A DNA stretch of 64,000 nt, taken from positions 20,810,063 through 20,874,062 of the forward strand of contig CM042014.1 of NCBI GenBank assembly GCA_023525715.1, given 5' to 3'. The DNA comes from Cichorium intybus (Eukaryota; Streptophyta; Magnoliopsida; Asterales; Asteraceae). Of this stretch, positions 26,456-40,629 are shown piece by piece (within the stretch, counting starts at the first letter, position 1; each line of letters opens with the position of its first letter). A program made the translations under genes and the position numbers. Below the pieces are notes generated by a model that searched no databases, was not told the origin of the DNA, and worked only from the letters and a program-made list of their open reading frames with translations.

Positions 26456-26605
26456 TGTAATATCGTTGATGCACTTGTATGAATATTGGTTCATACGATG
26501 TACACTCAGTGATATAAATTTTGGTATGAAACTTATGCTTGAAATGTTATCAAAAGAAAAAAAATATCTGAATGTACTTTTGTATTTAAAAACCAGGACA
26601 GAGGA

Positions 26606-27412
26606 TCACTTAAGAAAATCACATTTGCGCTAATGACATTTGTAAAAATCATGTCTATATTCGATAATCTGACAAAAGCTGTATTTTCTTTCAAAAGCCT
26701 ATATCTTCTGGTAAATCATACTGCTAAATTCAGACGTCTGTTAAGTGCATTAAATAGTGATAGATGCGGTTGAACATCTTCACCTTTCGTTTTAAATTTA
26801 TCCATTCTTTATGGGTTCGATAACGTTCATGACCTATTTCATAGTGAAACAAATTCAACGTGCAGGTCGAAAATGGTCCTTCTACAGTGGACCGGCTACA
26901 TTATCCTCTTTACCATAACCAAAGAACATATTAATGCAAGCTCCTCGTTAATAATCCATGGAAGTGGTACATTTGCCACGATTTTTTGGAGAAATATGAA
27001 ATGTAATATAGTTAAGAAAAATATATTGTTTGAGTTGAATATCGGAAGAAGAGGTGTCAAAAATGGTAGAGATTAATGACTATTAATAGGAGATAAAGTA
27101 TACAAACTGTTTCGCCACTTACCATCATTAAGTTCAAATTGAAGTGTCAACTATAAATTTCAATTAGAAAGCTACTGCATAAAAGCTCTACAATGCATTG
27201 AATGCTTATTTTATAAGACGTCCGTCTGCGAAAATTAGACGTCCGTACTACAAAAATCAAACGTCCATACTGCTAAAATCATATATATGTAATACATTAA
27301 AGCTCTACAGTGCATTGACCCATTTCTCACACTTTGACTATGAAAATCAGACATCCGTACACTGCATAGAATGGTTATTTTTATACGAAGTCCAAGCATT
27401 CATACATTGCAT

Positions 27413-27416
<4 letters not shown>
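26606..27416. other. Intergenic, short dispersed repeats
   Basis: No gene recognised. Positions 27186-27412 carry repeated variants of gacgtccgtac, ctctacagtgcattga and tatttttata, a degenerate tandem array. A related cagacgtctg occurs near 26735. Confidence 0.4.

Positions 27417-27509
<93 letters not shown>
27417..27509. repeat. (AT)n microsatellite, ~93 bp
   Basis: Uninterrupted AT dinucleotide tract directly before the proposed 5' end of a Helitron. The Tyr-Ile repeat ORF it produces is not a gene. Confidence 0.95.
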
Positions 27510-27510
<1 letters not shown>

Positions 27511-30500
27511 TATACTATAAACCATATATAAATTACAAGTATCTTAATGCACAAAAGTCTTAATTTTTAAGACTGTACAACCTGCTGAAGCATTTACATT
27601 TTGAGCGCTTAAAAGATTTGAATTACATTTTTGAAAATTTTCGGTATGCTGAAAAATTTGAAAGCCGGTGCCGCTCCCGATGAATATCTTTACGACAGAG
27701 ATCTTGGCGTTTTCTCCCATAAATATCCCACATTATTACTCACCTTCCCATTTGAAACTAATCCCCCTCCATCTTAAACCCTACCGTTCCGGTCGCGATC
27801 ATTACTCTAGATCTTTGATATACCGCACCATTGCTGATCTTCTCTCAAAAACCCTAGACACTCTCGTTGCTCCTTTCTAAAAACCTTAGATACTACCGCT
27901 GCTAAATTATCTCCTTCTCTCAACCGCCATCGCACCAGAAACACCCCTAAAAAAATCTCAAATCGATAAGTTCTCTTGTTTTTGCGCCTCCCCTTGCTTC
28001 TGATACGCTTGCTTCGGATCTGGCGAACTTGATGTGCTTTTATAGATTATAAGCGTCAACGGTAACCTGGATTTAGGTTTGGTATGTTCAATTTTTTACC
28101 TCCGTTTTTTATTTTCTAATGATTTTTGTTGATTTTACTATTCCCCTTGCTTCCGATACGGCTGAGTCAATGGCCTTTTAAATACCTCAAATAACCCAGT
28201 ATCTGAAGTGGGTAAAGGCGTCTGAAGGTATCATCTTCCATTCTCACTATTTTTCATCCTTTTTTGTAGATCTGATCTGGACGTTTTCACCACCGCTACT
28301 ATTTTTTTTAGCTCTGGGTATTTTTGGTTTTTGTCTTTTCCATACGAGCATGAACAACCTTTGATTATTTTCGTTTTGTATATATTTTCAACTGGTTTTG
28401 GTTACAGCGATATTTTATTGAGGTTTTCATTATTCATGCTATTGTTCTAGGGCTTTCTTCTAACTTGACTTTCTCTTTTTGTGGTTTTAATTTAACTGGA
28501 AGGTACGTTTAAAAGACTACAACGTCATGGTTTTTTGTTGAATAAATAAAAAGATAACGGACAATACAGGGATGGTCGTGTTCTTCTTTGCCTCCAGTCA
28601 CAAAATTCGCCATAAAGCATCTTATTATGATTTTTCAGGCATGAGTATTGGTCCCGTCCTATTCTCTTCTACTTTTTGTTGTTGCTTAAATATGGTTAAC
28701 CATATGCCAATCTTTGATGTTTATTGATGATCTCGAGAATTATATAGAAGCAATAGATAAAGTGGAATAAATTTATAAGACATAGAGGTGTATCAACTTG
28801 ATATCAAGGAATGTTGAAATGCAAGCACTTTGAGAATCCTTTTGATTAGTCAAATATGGGTGCTAATATATTAATTAGTTACATATTTATATGTTTGTTC
28901 ATGGTTTTTAGGAAACAGTGGAGAAAGCAAGAAGCATAGTTAGACTGTTGAACCCCTGGTGTCACAAATTCAAGTTAGATCAAAGAAACAAAGACGCACA
29001 TGCCATTGTTGAACCCCTGTTTTCTTTCATACGTTTTTTGTTGTGTTTGACAAGACCTACAGGTTGAACAAACCTGAGTGCAAGGTTGATTTTGATGAGG
29101 AAGGAAAAGTCTGGGGTTACTTTACAGGGTGAAAAAGCTAAGTGGAAAAAACTTGTCTGAGATCCATCATATTTACCTAACAAGGTATAAATATGTTTAT
29201 ATTTCAAAATTTTCGCATTATGGTAAGTCACATAAATTTGCCTAAAGCCGAGGCTTGATCTTTTAGGCTCAATTGATGAAATTTTTCTTTGCTTAATTAT
29301 AAATATCAATCAGTCAAGGAGCCATCTCCTAATAATTTTTTCATATGAATCGGTTTACCACTCATCCCATCTCCACCTCCATCACCATTATCTGCGCTCA
29401 TTTTCTTATTAATATTATTATTAACTGGTACAGTTTTTCGTTACTGCTTTTCTCCTGAAATGGGCATGATAGGGACAAACATACATACACCATGTAAAAT
29501 CGTTTGAAAGTTTTCATATGGCCGGTCATGTTTTGCTTCCTTGTGTGATAAAGAGTTTTATTTTTATGTTTCTGTTTTTGTCAAATATCATTATTGATTT
29601 TGGTATTTTGCGTGCAGTTTATTTTTATAAGCATCTTAACCACTATCCTGCTATGCCATGACCTCTCATCTCACTGTCAGACAATCATAACCACTGCCTG
29701 CTCCGTTCATCTCTTTTTTCTCTTGATCCAGAAACCCAAATCATCTAATGTGTTTAATATGAAATATAATGAGTTCATATTAAATTGAGGATGAGAGTTG
29801 TGATATTAAATTTTCATGCAGTAGATTTGAGTGGTTTGATATAACCATATGACTATTAACAAAAATTAGTAATTAAATATCTAATACTAAGAAAAAGATA
29901 AATTATTGATCATAATTTTATATTTTTAATAATTATTAATGGGAAAGCAATTGAATATAACAAAATAGTTTAATAAAATGATAATTTTATCTAAGCTTTC
30001 AAAAATGACAACTTATTTCGATTGAGATTGCTAGGGAATATAATATTTTTCATAGGATTTTTTTTGAACAGTCCTCACCACAAAGATAAATGTCGTGGGT
30101 TAGCACATCCGGTTATGGCAATATACTTTTAAAGGTACTACAGTTCTGATTAAGGCATTATAATTTTATTAATACCCAATTATAGCATTACAGTTTCATA
30201 TGTTTTTTTATCTGTTGGTTGTAATATTATTTTTGACTGTCAAAGCTAGGTAGTGGCATCTGATAACCTCTCCAGCGTACTCAAAAGCATCATGGTTCTT
30301 TGGAGAGAGTAAGCGTGTACATATCACAAAAGTATTCAAAGTCATTGACAAGAGCTGGATATGCACCCGATCAAAAGTGGATGTGTAACCTGATACACAA
30401 ATTGTGGATATATATGCTGATACATAATTGTATTATATTATATTCAAACTCTGTAATAGCTTTAATAGTACACAAACATATATATGTAATTTAGGAGTTC

Positions 30501-30604
30501 AGTTAATTTAGGAATCTTATTAGTTGCTTTAAATATGTAACAAATGTGTATCTGCATGTTTATATACATACACATAGCTATGTGATGTGAAGTTGTTGAG
30601 TGTG

Positions 30605-30710
30605 AAGCCACTCTTGAGGTCTGTCAAAAGAAGTGACTGAAGAGGCGTTTGTCAAAAGAAGCAGGTTCAAATGGCTGAAGAGGCGTTTGTCAAAAGAAGC
30701 GGGTTGAAGA
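30605..30710. repeat. Short tandem repeat, gaggcgtttgtcaaaagaag
   Basis: The motif occurs twice exactly about 43 bp apart, with a further partial copy (gtctgtcaaaagaag) before it, inside the proposed Helitron. Confidence 0.7.
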
Positions 30711-31049
30711 AATTACCTTGCTTATCTCATTCTTTGACAATTCTCTTTATTACCTCCTTGAAACTATTTGGTAATGATCAACTAAAGAAACTATTGATGA
30801 AAACAAAAGAAAACTAATTGACTCCAACAAAATGTTTTTTAATAAAAAAATATACGCCGAAAAAAATTACGTACGTTACAGATGAAATTATAATGATGTA
30901 ATTTGCAATATAATGTATTTAGGAAAGAAGGCTAATCATTGAAACGAAACTATATTCATGCCGATATGAAAATATTGATAGAAAGTCATTATTCGACGTC
31001 TGACAAAAAAAAAACTAATCGTCGCACGGGAACAGTTCACATAAATGAA

Positions 31050-31089
31050 ATTAATTGCCACCCACTGCATTGCGCGGGTACTCAACTAA
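31050..31089 (+). repeat. Second Helitron-type 3' terminus
   Basis: ttaattgccacccactgcat and the following tgcgcgggtactcaactaa are about 80% identical to the terminus at 31209-31246 and end in CTAA, a valid CTRR end. This is a tandem or nested Helitron end 157 bp inside the other. Confidence 0.55.
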
Positions 31090-31245
31090 GATTAGAACAC
31101 AGGATCATTATTATTTTGAAGTGTTCGATAAAAATCTCTATAACAAACATATGGAATTCCCGTAAAATGATACCAAAATCTTGCGAAAACAAATAGCCGA
31201 AAGGAAACTAATTGCCGTCCGCCGCATTGCGCGGGTACGCAGCTA

Positions 31246-33418
<2,173 letters not shown>

Positions 33419-33722
33419 TGTAAATATATGTGGAGCCCAATAGTGTCTCTCTAAAAGAGTCATTGTAGAGAGAAGGGAGACTCCAACATATATACAAACT
33501 TATAGGACCGTGTCGCACCAATGTGGGATACACTAACACTCCCTCTCAGAGGCGTAGGCTCGATGAGGTTACAGGGGTGCGGGACACTGGCTCTGATACC
33601 ATGTAAATATATGTGGAGCCCAATAGTGTCTTTCCAAAAGAGCCCTTGTGGAGAGAGGAGAGACTCCAACATATATACAAACTTATAGGACCATGTCGCA
33701 CCAATATGGGGATACATTAACA
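33419..33722 (-). mobile_element. TRIM (terminal-repeat retrotransposon in miniature)
   Basis: Two direct repeats of about 120 bp (33419-33538 and 33602-33722) surround an interior of only 63 bp. The interior consists almost entirely of a purine-rich tract (minus strand CTGAGAGGGAG next to 33538) and a tRNA-Met primer site (minus strand TGGTATCAGAGCCA at 33588-33601 region). LTR termini are TGTTAGTG...TTTACA on the minus strand. The element is bounded by taaa on both sides (33415-33418, 33723-33726). No coding capacity. The 5S-like segment of Cassandra elements was not seen. Confidence 0.85.
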
Positions 33723-33886
33723 TAAATGTCCCTTTGAATTCTCGGTGTGATCCACTTATAACCCGAAACCTAATGAACCATGGACTGAAACACAAAACAG
33801 GGACAAATTCTGGAATTTTGCAATTAGATATAGATTTTTTGTAATTTTCTTAAACACATAGACAATTTTGGTAATTTTTTGAAAAG

Positions 33887-34599
33887 GTAAATTGTAAAAA
33901 AGTCACTAAGTTTACATAAAATTCGATTTTGACACCGTGATTATTTTTTTGGCAATTAAAGTCATTAAATTTTATAATTTATTGCAATTTTGACCGTCGG
34001 TCAACCTGATTTCCAACTGACGTGACATGACGACCTATCAATCTTTAATGATGTGACGTTGACATGACGGTATTTTTTTTGAAAAGTAAGATTTAAAACA
34101 ATAATTATAAGTGATAGACGATGTTATTTCTTTGAAAACAAAAATTTCGATTTTGACACCGTGATTATTTTTTCAGCAATTAAAGTCATTAAATTTTATA
34201 ATTTGTTGCAATTTTGACCTTTGGTCAACCCGGTTTCCAGCTGACGTGACATGGTGACCTATCAGTATATAAAATATATATTTAATAGAAGTGGTAATTA
34301 TGACTTATATTTGGATGAATTTGTTAATTGAGTTATTATTTATCTTCGTAGTCAAATAAATAAAAATAAAAGAAGCCTTTAGCTAAAATAGAAAAGATTA
34401 TCATGTCACGTCAGTATCATGTTATCAAAGACTGACAGGTCACAATACCGTATCAATTAACAACGAGGCTGGCCGGTCAAAATTGCAATAATTTGAAAAA
34501 CCTGATTACTTAATTGTAAAAAAATAAACACAATAAATCAAGATTTTTTATAAACTTAATGATTTTTTTAAAACAAAATAATAATTACTACAATTTTAC
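33887..34599. mobile_element. Foldback/MULE-like MITE with an internal arm duplication
   Basis: The left arm beginning gtaaattgtaaaaaagtcac at 33887 matches the reverse complement of the right end (caattttac at 34591-34599), and the similarity extends more than 100 bp inward. A second direct copy of the left arm (gattttgacaccgtgattat) lies at 34144-34265. Non-coding. No flanking duplication was found. Confidence 0.6.
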
Positions 34600-35056
34600 T
34601 ATTAGGCAATGAATCATTTGTGTAAACTGTAAAGTCTCCACTGCTATAAATCTATAAAACTTGAAGCTGCATAAAAGAAATATAAAATAATATTGTTATG
34701 GTTCTAGGAAGACAAAAATACACGGACTCCTGTGTTTTAATAATATTTTTAGTAATATCAAATAGTTTAGTAATATTTGATAATGCAAGGGGCTCCACAA
34801 CCTCCACTCATGGTTGATCTAAGACAAACCCAGATAAGGTCCGCACTTCGGTATTCATTACACTAGCTTACAATCTTCACTCACAAGTGCATCCAAGAAC
34901 AAATGCATGTGTTGATTATTCTTTATACAAGATAAAGATTCTGGTATAACACACATATGATATAGATTCATTCTCTTTTTCTATAAAAACAAGTTTAAAC
35001 CTAGAAAAGTCCAAGATCTTTGCGCGTGAACTCCCCTTTATCTTGAAGAACAAAAG
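34600..35056 (+). promoter_or_regulatory. Promoter and 5' leader region of the formate-tetrahydrofolate ligase gene
   Basis: Non-coding upstream region. TATAAAAA at 34982-34989 is 68 bp before the start codon, so a leader of roughly 40-45 nt is expected. Confidence 0.5.
34982..34989 (+). promoter_or_regulatory. TATA box of THFS
   Basis: TATAAAAA follows a pyrimidine-rich stretch at a fitting distance from the ATG at 35057. Confidence 0.55.
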
Positions 35057-37721
35057 ATGAGTTCAAGAAAATTGCAAGTGGTGTCCCCTGTTCCAGCAGA
35101 TATAGATATTGCAAACTCTATTGTTCCTCTACACATCTCTGAGATTGCTAAAGATCTCAATCTTAACCCTGATCACTATGATCTGTACGGTAAATACAAA
35201 GCCAAGGTACGTGCTCTTCGCATTTCTGTGTAAAATCTTGATTTACACTTCCTTTGTTAGCGATGTAGATTGAAGAAAACTGGGTTTTCAAGTAAATGAT
35301 GTTACTAGGCTTGACATAAAAGTCAAACTTAAATCTCTTTTGGACACATGTATTGTGTGACGGATGTTATGATTTGGGTATCTGTAAATTTTAGGTTTTA
35401 TTGTATGTGACTGATGAACTCAAAGAAATACGATACCCATTTGATTCCCAAAAGGTAAAGTTGATTTTAATGTCAAAATGGCCTCCTTTTTTTTTACTTC
35501 AAATAGATTTTGAGAATCTTTTTGAAGGAAAAAGCAAATGAGATCATGTAAATGAAATAATTTTTTTAGGAAAGGCCCCAGGCTTCACCGCACATAAAAA
35601 TTCTAGATTTTGTTATATCATTAATTTGAGTATGTGAAAGTTCTAGGATTTTCTTCCTCTGATGATTTGGGTATGTGAAATTTTAGGGTTTTTTTGTCTT
35701 TTAATAGTCGGGTATGGAAATTTTAGGTTTTGTTATCTGTTTTCGATGAACTTAAAGAAAGAGAAGACGGGTATTATGTTGTTGTTGGAGGAATCACTCC
35801 AACACCTCTTGGAGAAGGCAAGTCTACTACCACTGTTGGTCTTTGCCAAGCTTTGGGAGCTTTTCTTGATAAAAAGGTAACATTCTTCAATTAATATCTG
35901 ATTCTCATATCAAGTTAGGTTGTGGGTTCTTGTAAAATTTAGGGTTTAATGTTCCGATCACATTCTTGATGTGTTTAGGTTGTCACCACCCTCAGGCAAC
36001 CATCACAAGGGCCAACATTTGGTATCAAAGGCGGTGCAGCCGGTGGTGGTTACAGCCAAGTCATCCCTATGGATGAGTTCAACCTTCATTTGACCGGTGA
36101 CATTCATGCAATCACCGCCGCCAACAACCTTCTAGCTGCCGCCATTGACACACGAATCTTCCACGAAAACACACAAACCGACAAGGCTCTTTTCAATCGC
36201 TTGGTACCACCAAACAAAGAAGGTGTTCGCACCTTCAATGACATAATGTTTAGAAGATTAAAAAAGCTCAATATCACCAAGACTAAACCCGAGGATTTGA
36301 CCCCAGAAGAAGTCAACAAATTTGCTAGACTTGATATTGACCCCGATAGCATCACTTGGAGGAGGGTTATGGATGTAAACGACCGTTTCTTGAGGAAAAT
36401 CACCGTGGGTCAAGGTCCAGATGAGAAAGGAATGGTGAGAGAAACGGCTTTTGACATCTCTGTTGCTAGTGAGATAATGGCGGTTTTAGCCCTCACCACA
36501 TCTTTATCTGACATGAGAGAACGCTTGGGGAAAATGGTGATTGGTAACAGCAAATCCGGTGAACCTGTAACAGCTGATGATCTAGGGCTTGGAGGTGCTT
36601 TGACTGTGCTCATGAAAGACGCCATTCATCCAACCCTAATGCAGACTCTTGAAGGCACCCCTGTTCTTGTTCACGCAGGCCCATTTGCCAACATAGCCCA
36701 CGGGAACTCATCAATTGTGGCCGATAAAATCGCGTTGAAACTAGTGGGCCCCGGTGGGTATGTTGTTACAGAAGCGGGATTTGGGTCGGATATAGGAACT
36801 GAAAAGTTCATGAACATTAAATGTCGATATAGTGGGTTGAAGCCTCAATGTGCTATTATCGTGGCCACCATTAGGGCTCTCAAGATGCACGGTGGTGGGC
36901 CGCTGGTGACTGCCGGAAAACCGCTTGACCGGGCTTATGTTAATGAAAACGTGGGTCTTGTTGAAGCAGGGTGTGTGAATTTGATTCGACACATTGAGAA
37001 CACAAAGGCGTATGGTGTGAATGTCGTTGTGGCTGTGAATAAGTTTTCGACTGACACCGATGCAGAAATAGCTGCTGTCAAGAACGCTGCAATTGGAGCT
37101 GGTGCGTTTGATGCTGTTCTTTGCACTCACCATGCCCATGGTGGAAAAGGAGCGGTTAGTGATCTCAATTTTATTGACAAAATAAAATCAACTTTGTAGT
37201 AAAATATCGATTTTGTCCACAGGTTGAGTTAGGAATTGCGGTTCAGAAAGCCTGTGAAAATGCGACACAACCTTTGAGATTCTTGTACCCTTTGGATATT
37301 AGCATCAAAGAGAAGATAGAAGCCATAGCAAGATCATATGGTGCTAGTGGTGTTCAGTACTCGGAACAGGTATTAACAGAATCAAATCGGTGAAAACATC
37401 AAACAAGTTAACGATTCTAACTTCTTTTTCTTTTTGATCTGAAAGGCGGAGAAACAGATTGAGATGTATAGCAAACAAGGGTTTTCAGGTTTGCCAATTT
37501 GTATGGCAAAAACCCAATACTCGTTTTCTGATAATGCCTCAGCTAAGGGTGCCCCAAGTGGATTTGTGTTGCCAATTAGGGATGTTAGGGGAAGTATTGG
37601 TGCTGGGTTTATTTACCCGTTGGTGGGGACAATGAGTACAATGCCTGGACTTCCTACACGGCCATGTTTCTATGACATTGATCTCGACACTGAAACCGGA
37701 CGGGTGAAAGGGCTTTCTTGA
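35057..37721 (+). CDS. THFS: Formate-tetrahydrofolate ligase (10-formyl-THF synthetase)
   Basis: Five exons: 35057-35206, 35727-35876, 35979-37154, 37223-37369 and 37446-37721, all phase 0, giving 632 aa, close to the plant norm. The enzyme joins formate to tetrahydrofolate with ATP hydrolysis, feeding cytosolic one-carbon metabolism. Visible hallmarks are the N-terminal SSRKLQVVSPVPADIDIANS, the ATP-binding loop TPLGEGKSTT (about residues 75-84), the QPSQGPTFGIKGGAAGGG segment, LVGPGGYVVTEAGFGSDIG and the C-terminal PGLPTRPCFYDIDLDTETG. The plant enzyme is monofunctional, unlike the animal trifunctional C1 synthase. An uninterrupted reading past 37154 gives a false end; the GTTAGT donor there and the VELGIAVQKACEN continuation show splicing. 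A duplicated exon-like segment lies in intron 1 (35395-35454). Confidence 0.96.
35395..35454 (+). other. Exon-like duplicate of THFS exon 2 start within intron 1
   Basis: After an aattttag acceptor, 60 nt read VLLYVTDELKEIRYPFDSQK and end AAAG|GTAAAG. The first half parallels true exon 2 (VLLSVFDELKERED). Both ends are phase 0 with no stop, so inclusion would add 20 residues in frame. Whether it is ever spliced in is unknown. Family members lack it. Confidence 0.55.
35600..35726 (+). repeat. Repeated decoy acceptor segments in THFS intron 1
   Basis: Variants of gatttgggtatgtgaaattttaggtttt occur near 35370, 35622, 35662 and 35707. The last precedes real exon 2. The array multiplies near-identical splice acceptors. 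Confidence 0.55.
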
Positions 37722-40629
37722 AGCTCGTGCATGAAGAGCATATGAACGGAGCGTCTATGAAAGTTTGTTTAAGATTTCCGGTTCTGTAATTTGAAGAAGT
37801 TGAGTTGTTGTACTTCATGTTGTGTATTAGATGAATTACGATTGTTTCCGGTGTGTAATGTGTTTAATATTTAGTGAGTCACAGTTGATGTACCGAAAGA
37901 AATAATGAAGTGAAACAATGTGAGAAGGTAATAAATGGATACTTTTTGATTTGTAACTGAATGACTATTTATAACCAAGAAACTCACAAGGGAAGATTGT
38001 GGTTATTTGGGCATATATATATGTCCATAGGTGAGAACCGAGTGTTATGGTGTAGTGAGAAGGGTGGAGATGATTGTTAGAGTTGTGGAGGGTTATATCA
38101 GGGCAGTGAGTTAAGATAATCAAAATAGCGATTTTTGTAACATACAACATTTCAAAACTCTTAGATATCAATGATCAATCCAATAATTGTTAAGAAAGGG
38201 ATGAAAAGAGAGGGCTGGTTTGACAATGAAAACGGTTTCAAAAATTGACATTTTATGCGTATTCATACTATCTGAAAAGTGGATAAGATAATCAAAACAG
38301 CGATTTTTGTTGGTTAGAAATTAGTTTCCGGGAAAACCGTTGGTATGAGAAAAAACTGCTCAGACAACTTGGCTATCTTTGACATCTCGATCTGTGCATA
38401 AAAACATCCTATTGTCCACTTATTTCTTTATTCTAATCATGTTTTTTTTTCATTGCACTTATGATCTAAAATTCCATTTAGGTTTCGGGGCACGATCCCT
38501 TATATCCTCTTTATTCGTAATGTTCGAGGTCAAACTCGTCTTATACAAGCAGGTCCGACCCAGACGGTGGGCAACATGGACCCACCCCTCATAGGGGCCT
38601 AAATTTTTTTAGTACATGTTACATATCTTGATTAATGTTCTTCATTTAAGAAAGTAGTTTCATGGCAACCAAAACATCATATAGTGTATTGAACGACCTG
38701 AATTTTGCCACATTTAGGAACTGGATCGTATTTATTTAGAATTATAAAATTTTAATTTTGTCTTTATTTGGAATAATGAAATCTGAAATTGTAAATTGAT
38801 TTTTATCTTTAATGTGAATGAACCTTACTCGTGTTGGGTTATGAATTATTTTTATCGAAAATATGATTGATTTTGGTGCTTATTTAAAAATATTTTATTT
38901 TTAGTGGTTACATTGTTAATGACTCATCACATAAGTAAAAATATACTATCATGAACTGTAAAATGATTTTTTTAATTGCTAAATTAGAAAATAGATCAAC
39001 AGTATAATATACCTTCAATTCTACAAGAGTGCAATGTCTAGGTGATTTGTTAGCATTATTTCATAGTTTATAATTTAGTGATACGTCAATTCTCATCTTT
39101 TTTAATTATAACATTTAATGTCAATCTGGCCTGATTTTTTTCATTTGCATGCATTTTTATTTGGATTTTAGCTTGTTGCTAATTTTTTGCTTATTTGTTG
39201 TTATAGTGGTTTTTAAACTTTCAAGGGAAAATGTGGAGAAATAAACAATAGCAACTCACATAACTCTAGCCATAAGGGGTTTTTTTTTTTAAATTGTTTC
39301 GTTACTACTTACTAGTTATTTTTTACACTCTTATAAGTGATTTTGAATCTAAAATGTTATAAGAAGTTTTTTTCATAAATTAATGTATTTTTGTGAATTT
39401 GCGTCTTTGAAAGGCCTAATTTTTTCTCTCGCCACGGGTCCAAAATATATTTGGAACGGCCTTGTATACAAGTGTGCACTCTACACCACTAAACTTATAT
39501 TAGATCACAGTTTGAGTCTTCATTGACACTCGTATAAATTCCAATTACACTAAATGAATAGGCGACAATAACATTACCAACAACAAATAGCGAAAGAATA
39601 TAAAAATTACGATTCCATCACGATGCGGAATCACCATTGAACGAAAGGATCCAAGTGTTTGTTTCTATTTTAAAATGTGCTTTGCCCTCATTTCTATGTT
39701 GTTCGTCTTCATTATATAATCTTGTAAACAATTACTCTTTCCTTCAATATAGTCAACATCCAATACCACTAGTCTCAGAATTTGTCTGCAAGTTTGATGG
39801 GTCTTCCACGAAAGATGATGGCTTGATTTCATTCAAAACGTTTAGTCGCATCACATCGTATTTTTCTTTCTTTGCTTGAAAATGTATTTTTCCATTGGAA
39901 GAGGTGTGTGGTCAGTAATGTTTTTCACACTTAGGGGCTGTTTGTTTTTTTTCTAAAAGAGCTTCTTGGTCACTTTTGTTTGCGGGCGGGAAACATTCTT
40001 TCCGCAAACCGTTTGTTTTTTGGAAGACCACAGACTTAAAAAAGTCTGCTCGTCCTCTTCTTGAAAAAGACATGGCCCAACCACTTTTTACATCTGCACG
40101 CCTCTTCTCAAAAACTCTACGGCTCGCAGAACGGAAAAACTAATCGTGGTTGCGATTTTTTTAGTTGTTTAGAATAAGGTAATTTGATTTACAATAACAA
40201 GTATAAGATCACAGAACGGAAACCGATTATTTAAGCTCACCTAATTATTCATCCGTTTAATCAAGAGATTTTCATGGTAATCACCATGAAAATACGCATC
40301 AAAACACCTTTTAGTCTTTATTGTGAAATGTGAATTGCACGCATTATCACAAAAAGAAAGAAAAAAAAAAGTAAATAGACTCTCTACAAGTCTTCGTTTC
40401 TCCAAATGAGAATGATGAAAATGTCGTTTAAATTCTGAAGGAGTATTTTTGTCCTTTTCCATTTGTCATGCGTAATCACGTAGAGTTTAAACAGAATCCA
40501 CGGGGATTTAAGCAAAAAAAAAAAGAAAGAAAAAAAAAAACACTTTATTTCATTATTCCATTTAGCTCCTACATGATACAACTTCTCATACATAATCTTA
40601 AAAACAGCTTGTTATCTTCAGTAGTGAGA
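37722..40629. other. Intergenic: THFS 3' UTR, then AT-rich DNA
   Basis: The first ~200 bp should be the THFS 3' UTR. Two copies of gataatcaaaaYagcgattttt lie at 38115 and 38287. A ggggctgtttgttttt motif at 39937 looks like one end of a hAT-type MITE, but no partner was seen. No gene recognised. Confidence 0.4.

Larger units (their letters stand above)
19133..26600 (+). mobile_element. Outer solo LTR, interrupted by two other solo LTRs
   Basis: Starts TGTAACACC at 19133 and ends CCAGGACA at 26600, flanked on both sides by the 5-bp target duplication gagga (19128-19132 and 26601-26605). Removing the two inserted solo LTRs, each with one copy of its own duplication, leaves about 1997 bp in three pieces: 19133-19712, 22199-22814 and 25800-26600. 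Repeated acgcgt-rich motifs (around 19400-19530 and 22510-22620) occur in the first two pieces, which supports one original unit. The strand is assumed from TG...CA and from the similarity of its first bases to other LTR starts. No interior remains, so the element was lost by LTR-LTR recombination. Confidence 0.8.

Noticed and set aside
26400..26633. 77-codon ORF starting with Met-Tyr-Val-Cys repeats
   Set aside because: Encoded by the (TATG)n microsatellite at the end of a solo LTR.
27198..27563. 121-codon ORF with a long Tyr-Ile repeat
   Set aside because: Product of the (AT)n microsatellite; the same applies to both strands at 31092-31565 and to 63781-63990.
33460..33795. 111-codon minus-strand ORF
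   Set aside because: Spans the TRIM element and repeats itself because of the two LTRs.
36741..37139. 132-codon minus-strand ORF within THFS
   Set aside because: Antisense shadow of a long conserved exon.
37155..37199. Apparent C-terminus SDLNFIDKIKSTL of the large THFS ORF
   Set aside because: This is read-through into intron 3. The spliced continuation VELGIAVQKACEN matches the enzyme family.
39930..40160. ggggctgtttgttttt motif resembling a hAT/MITE terminus
   Set aside because: No matching inverted end or target duplication was found downstream, so it was not called as an element.
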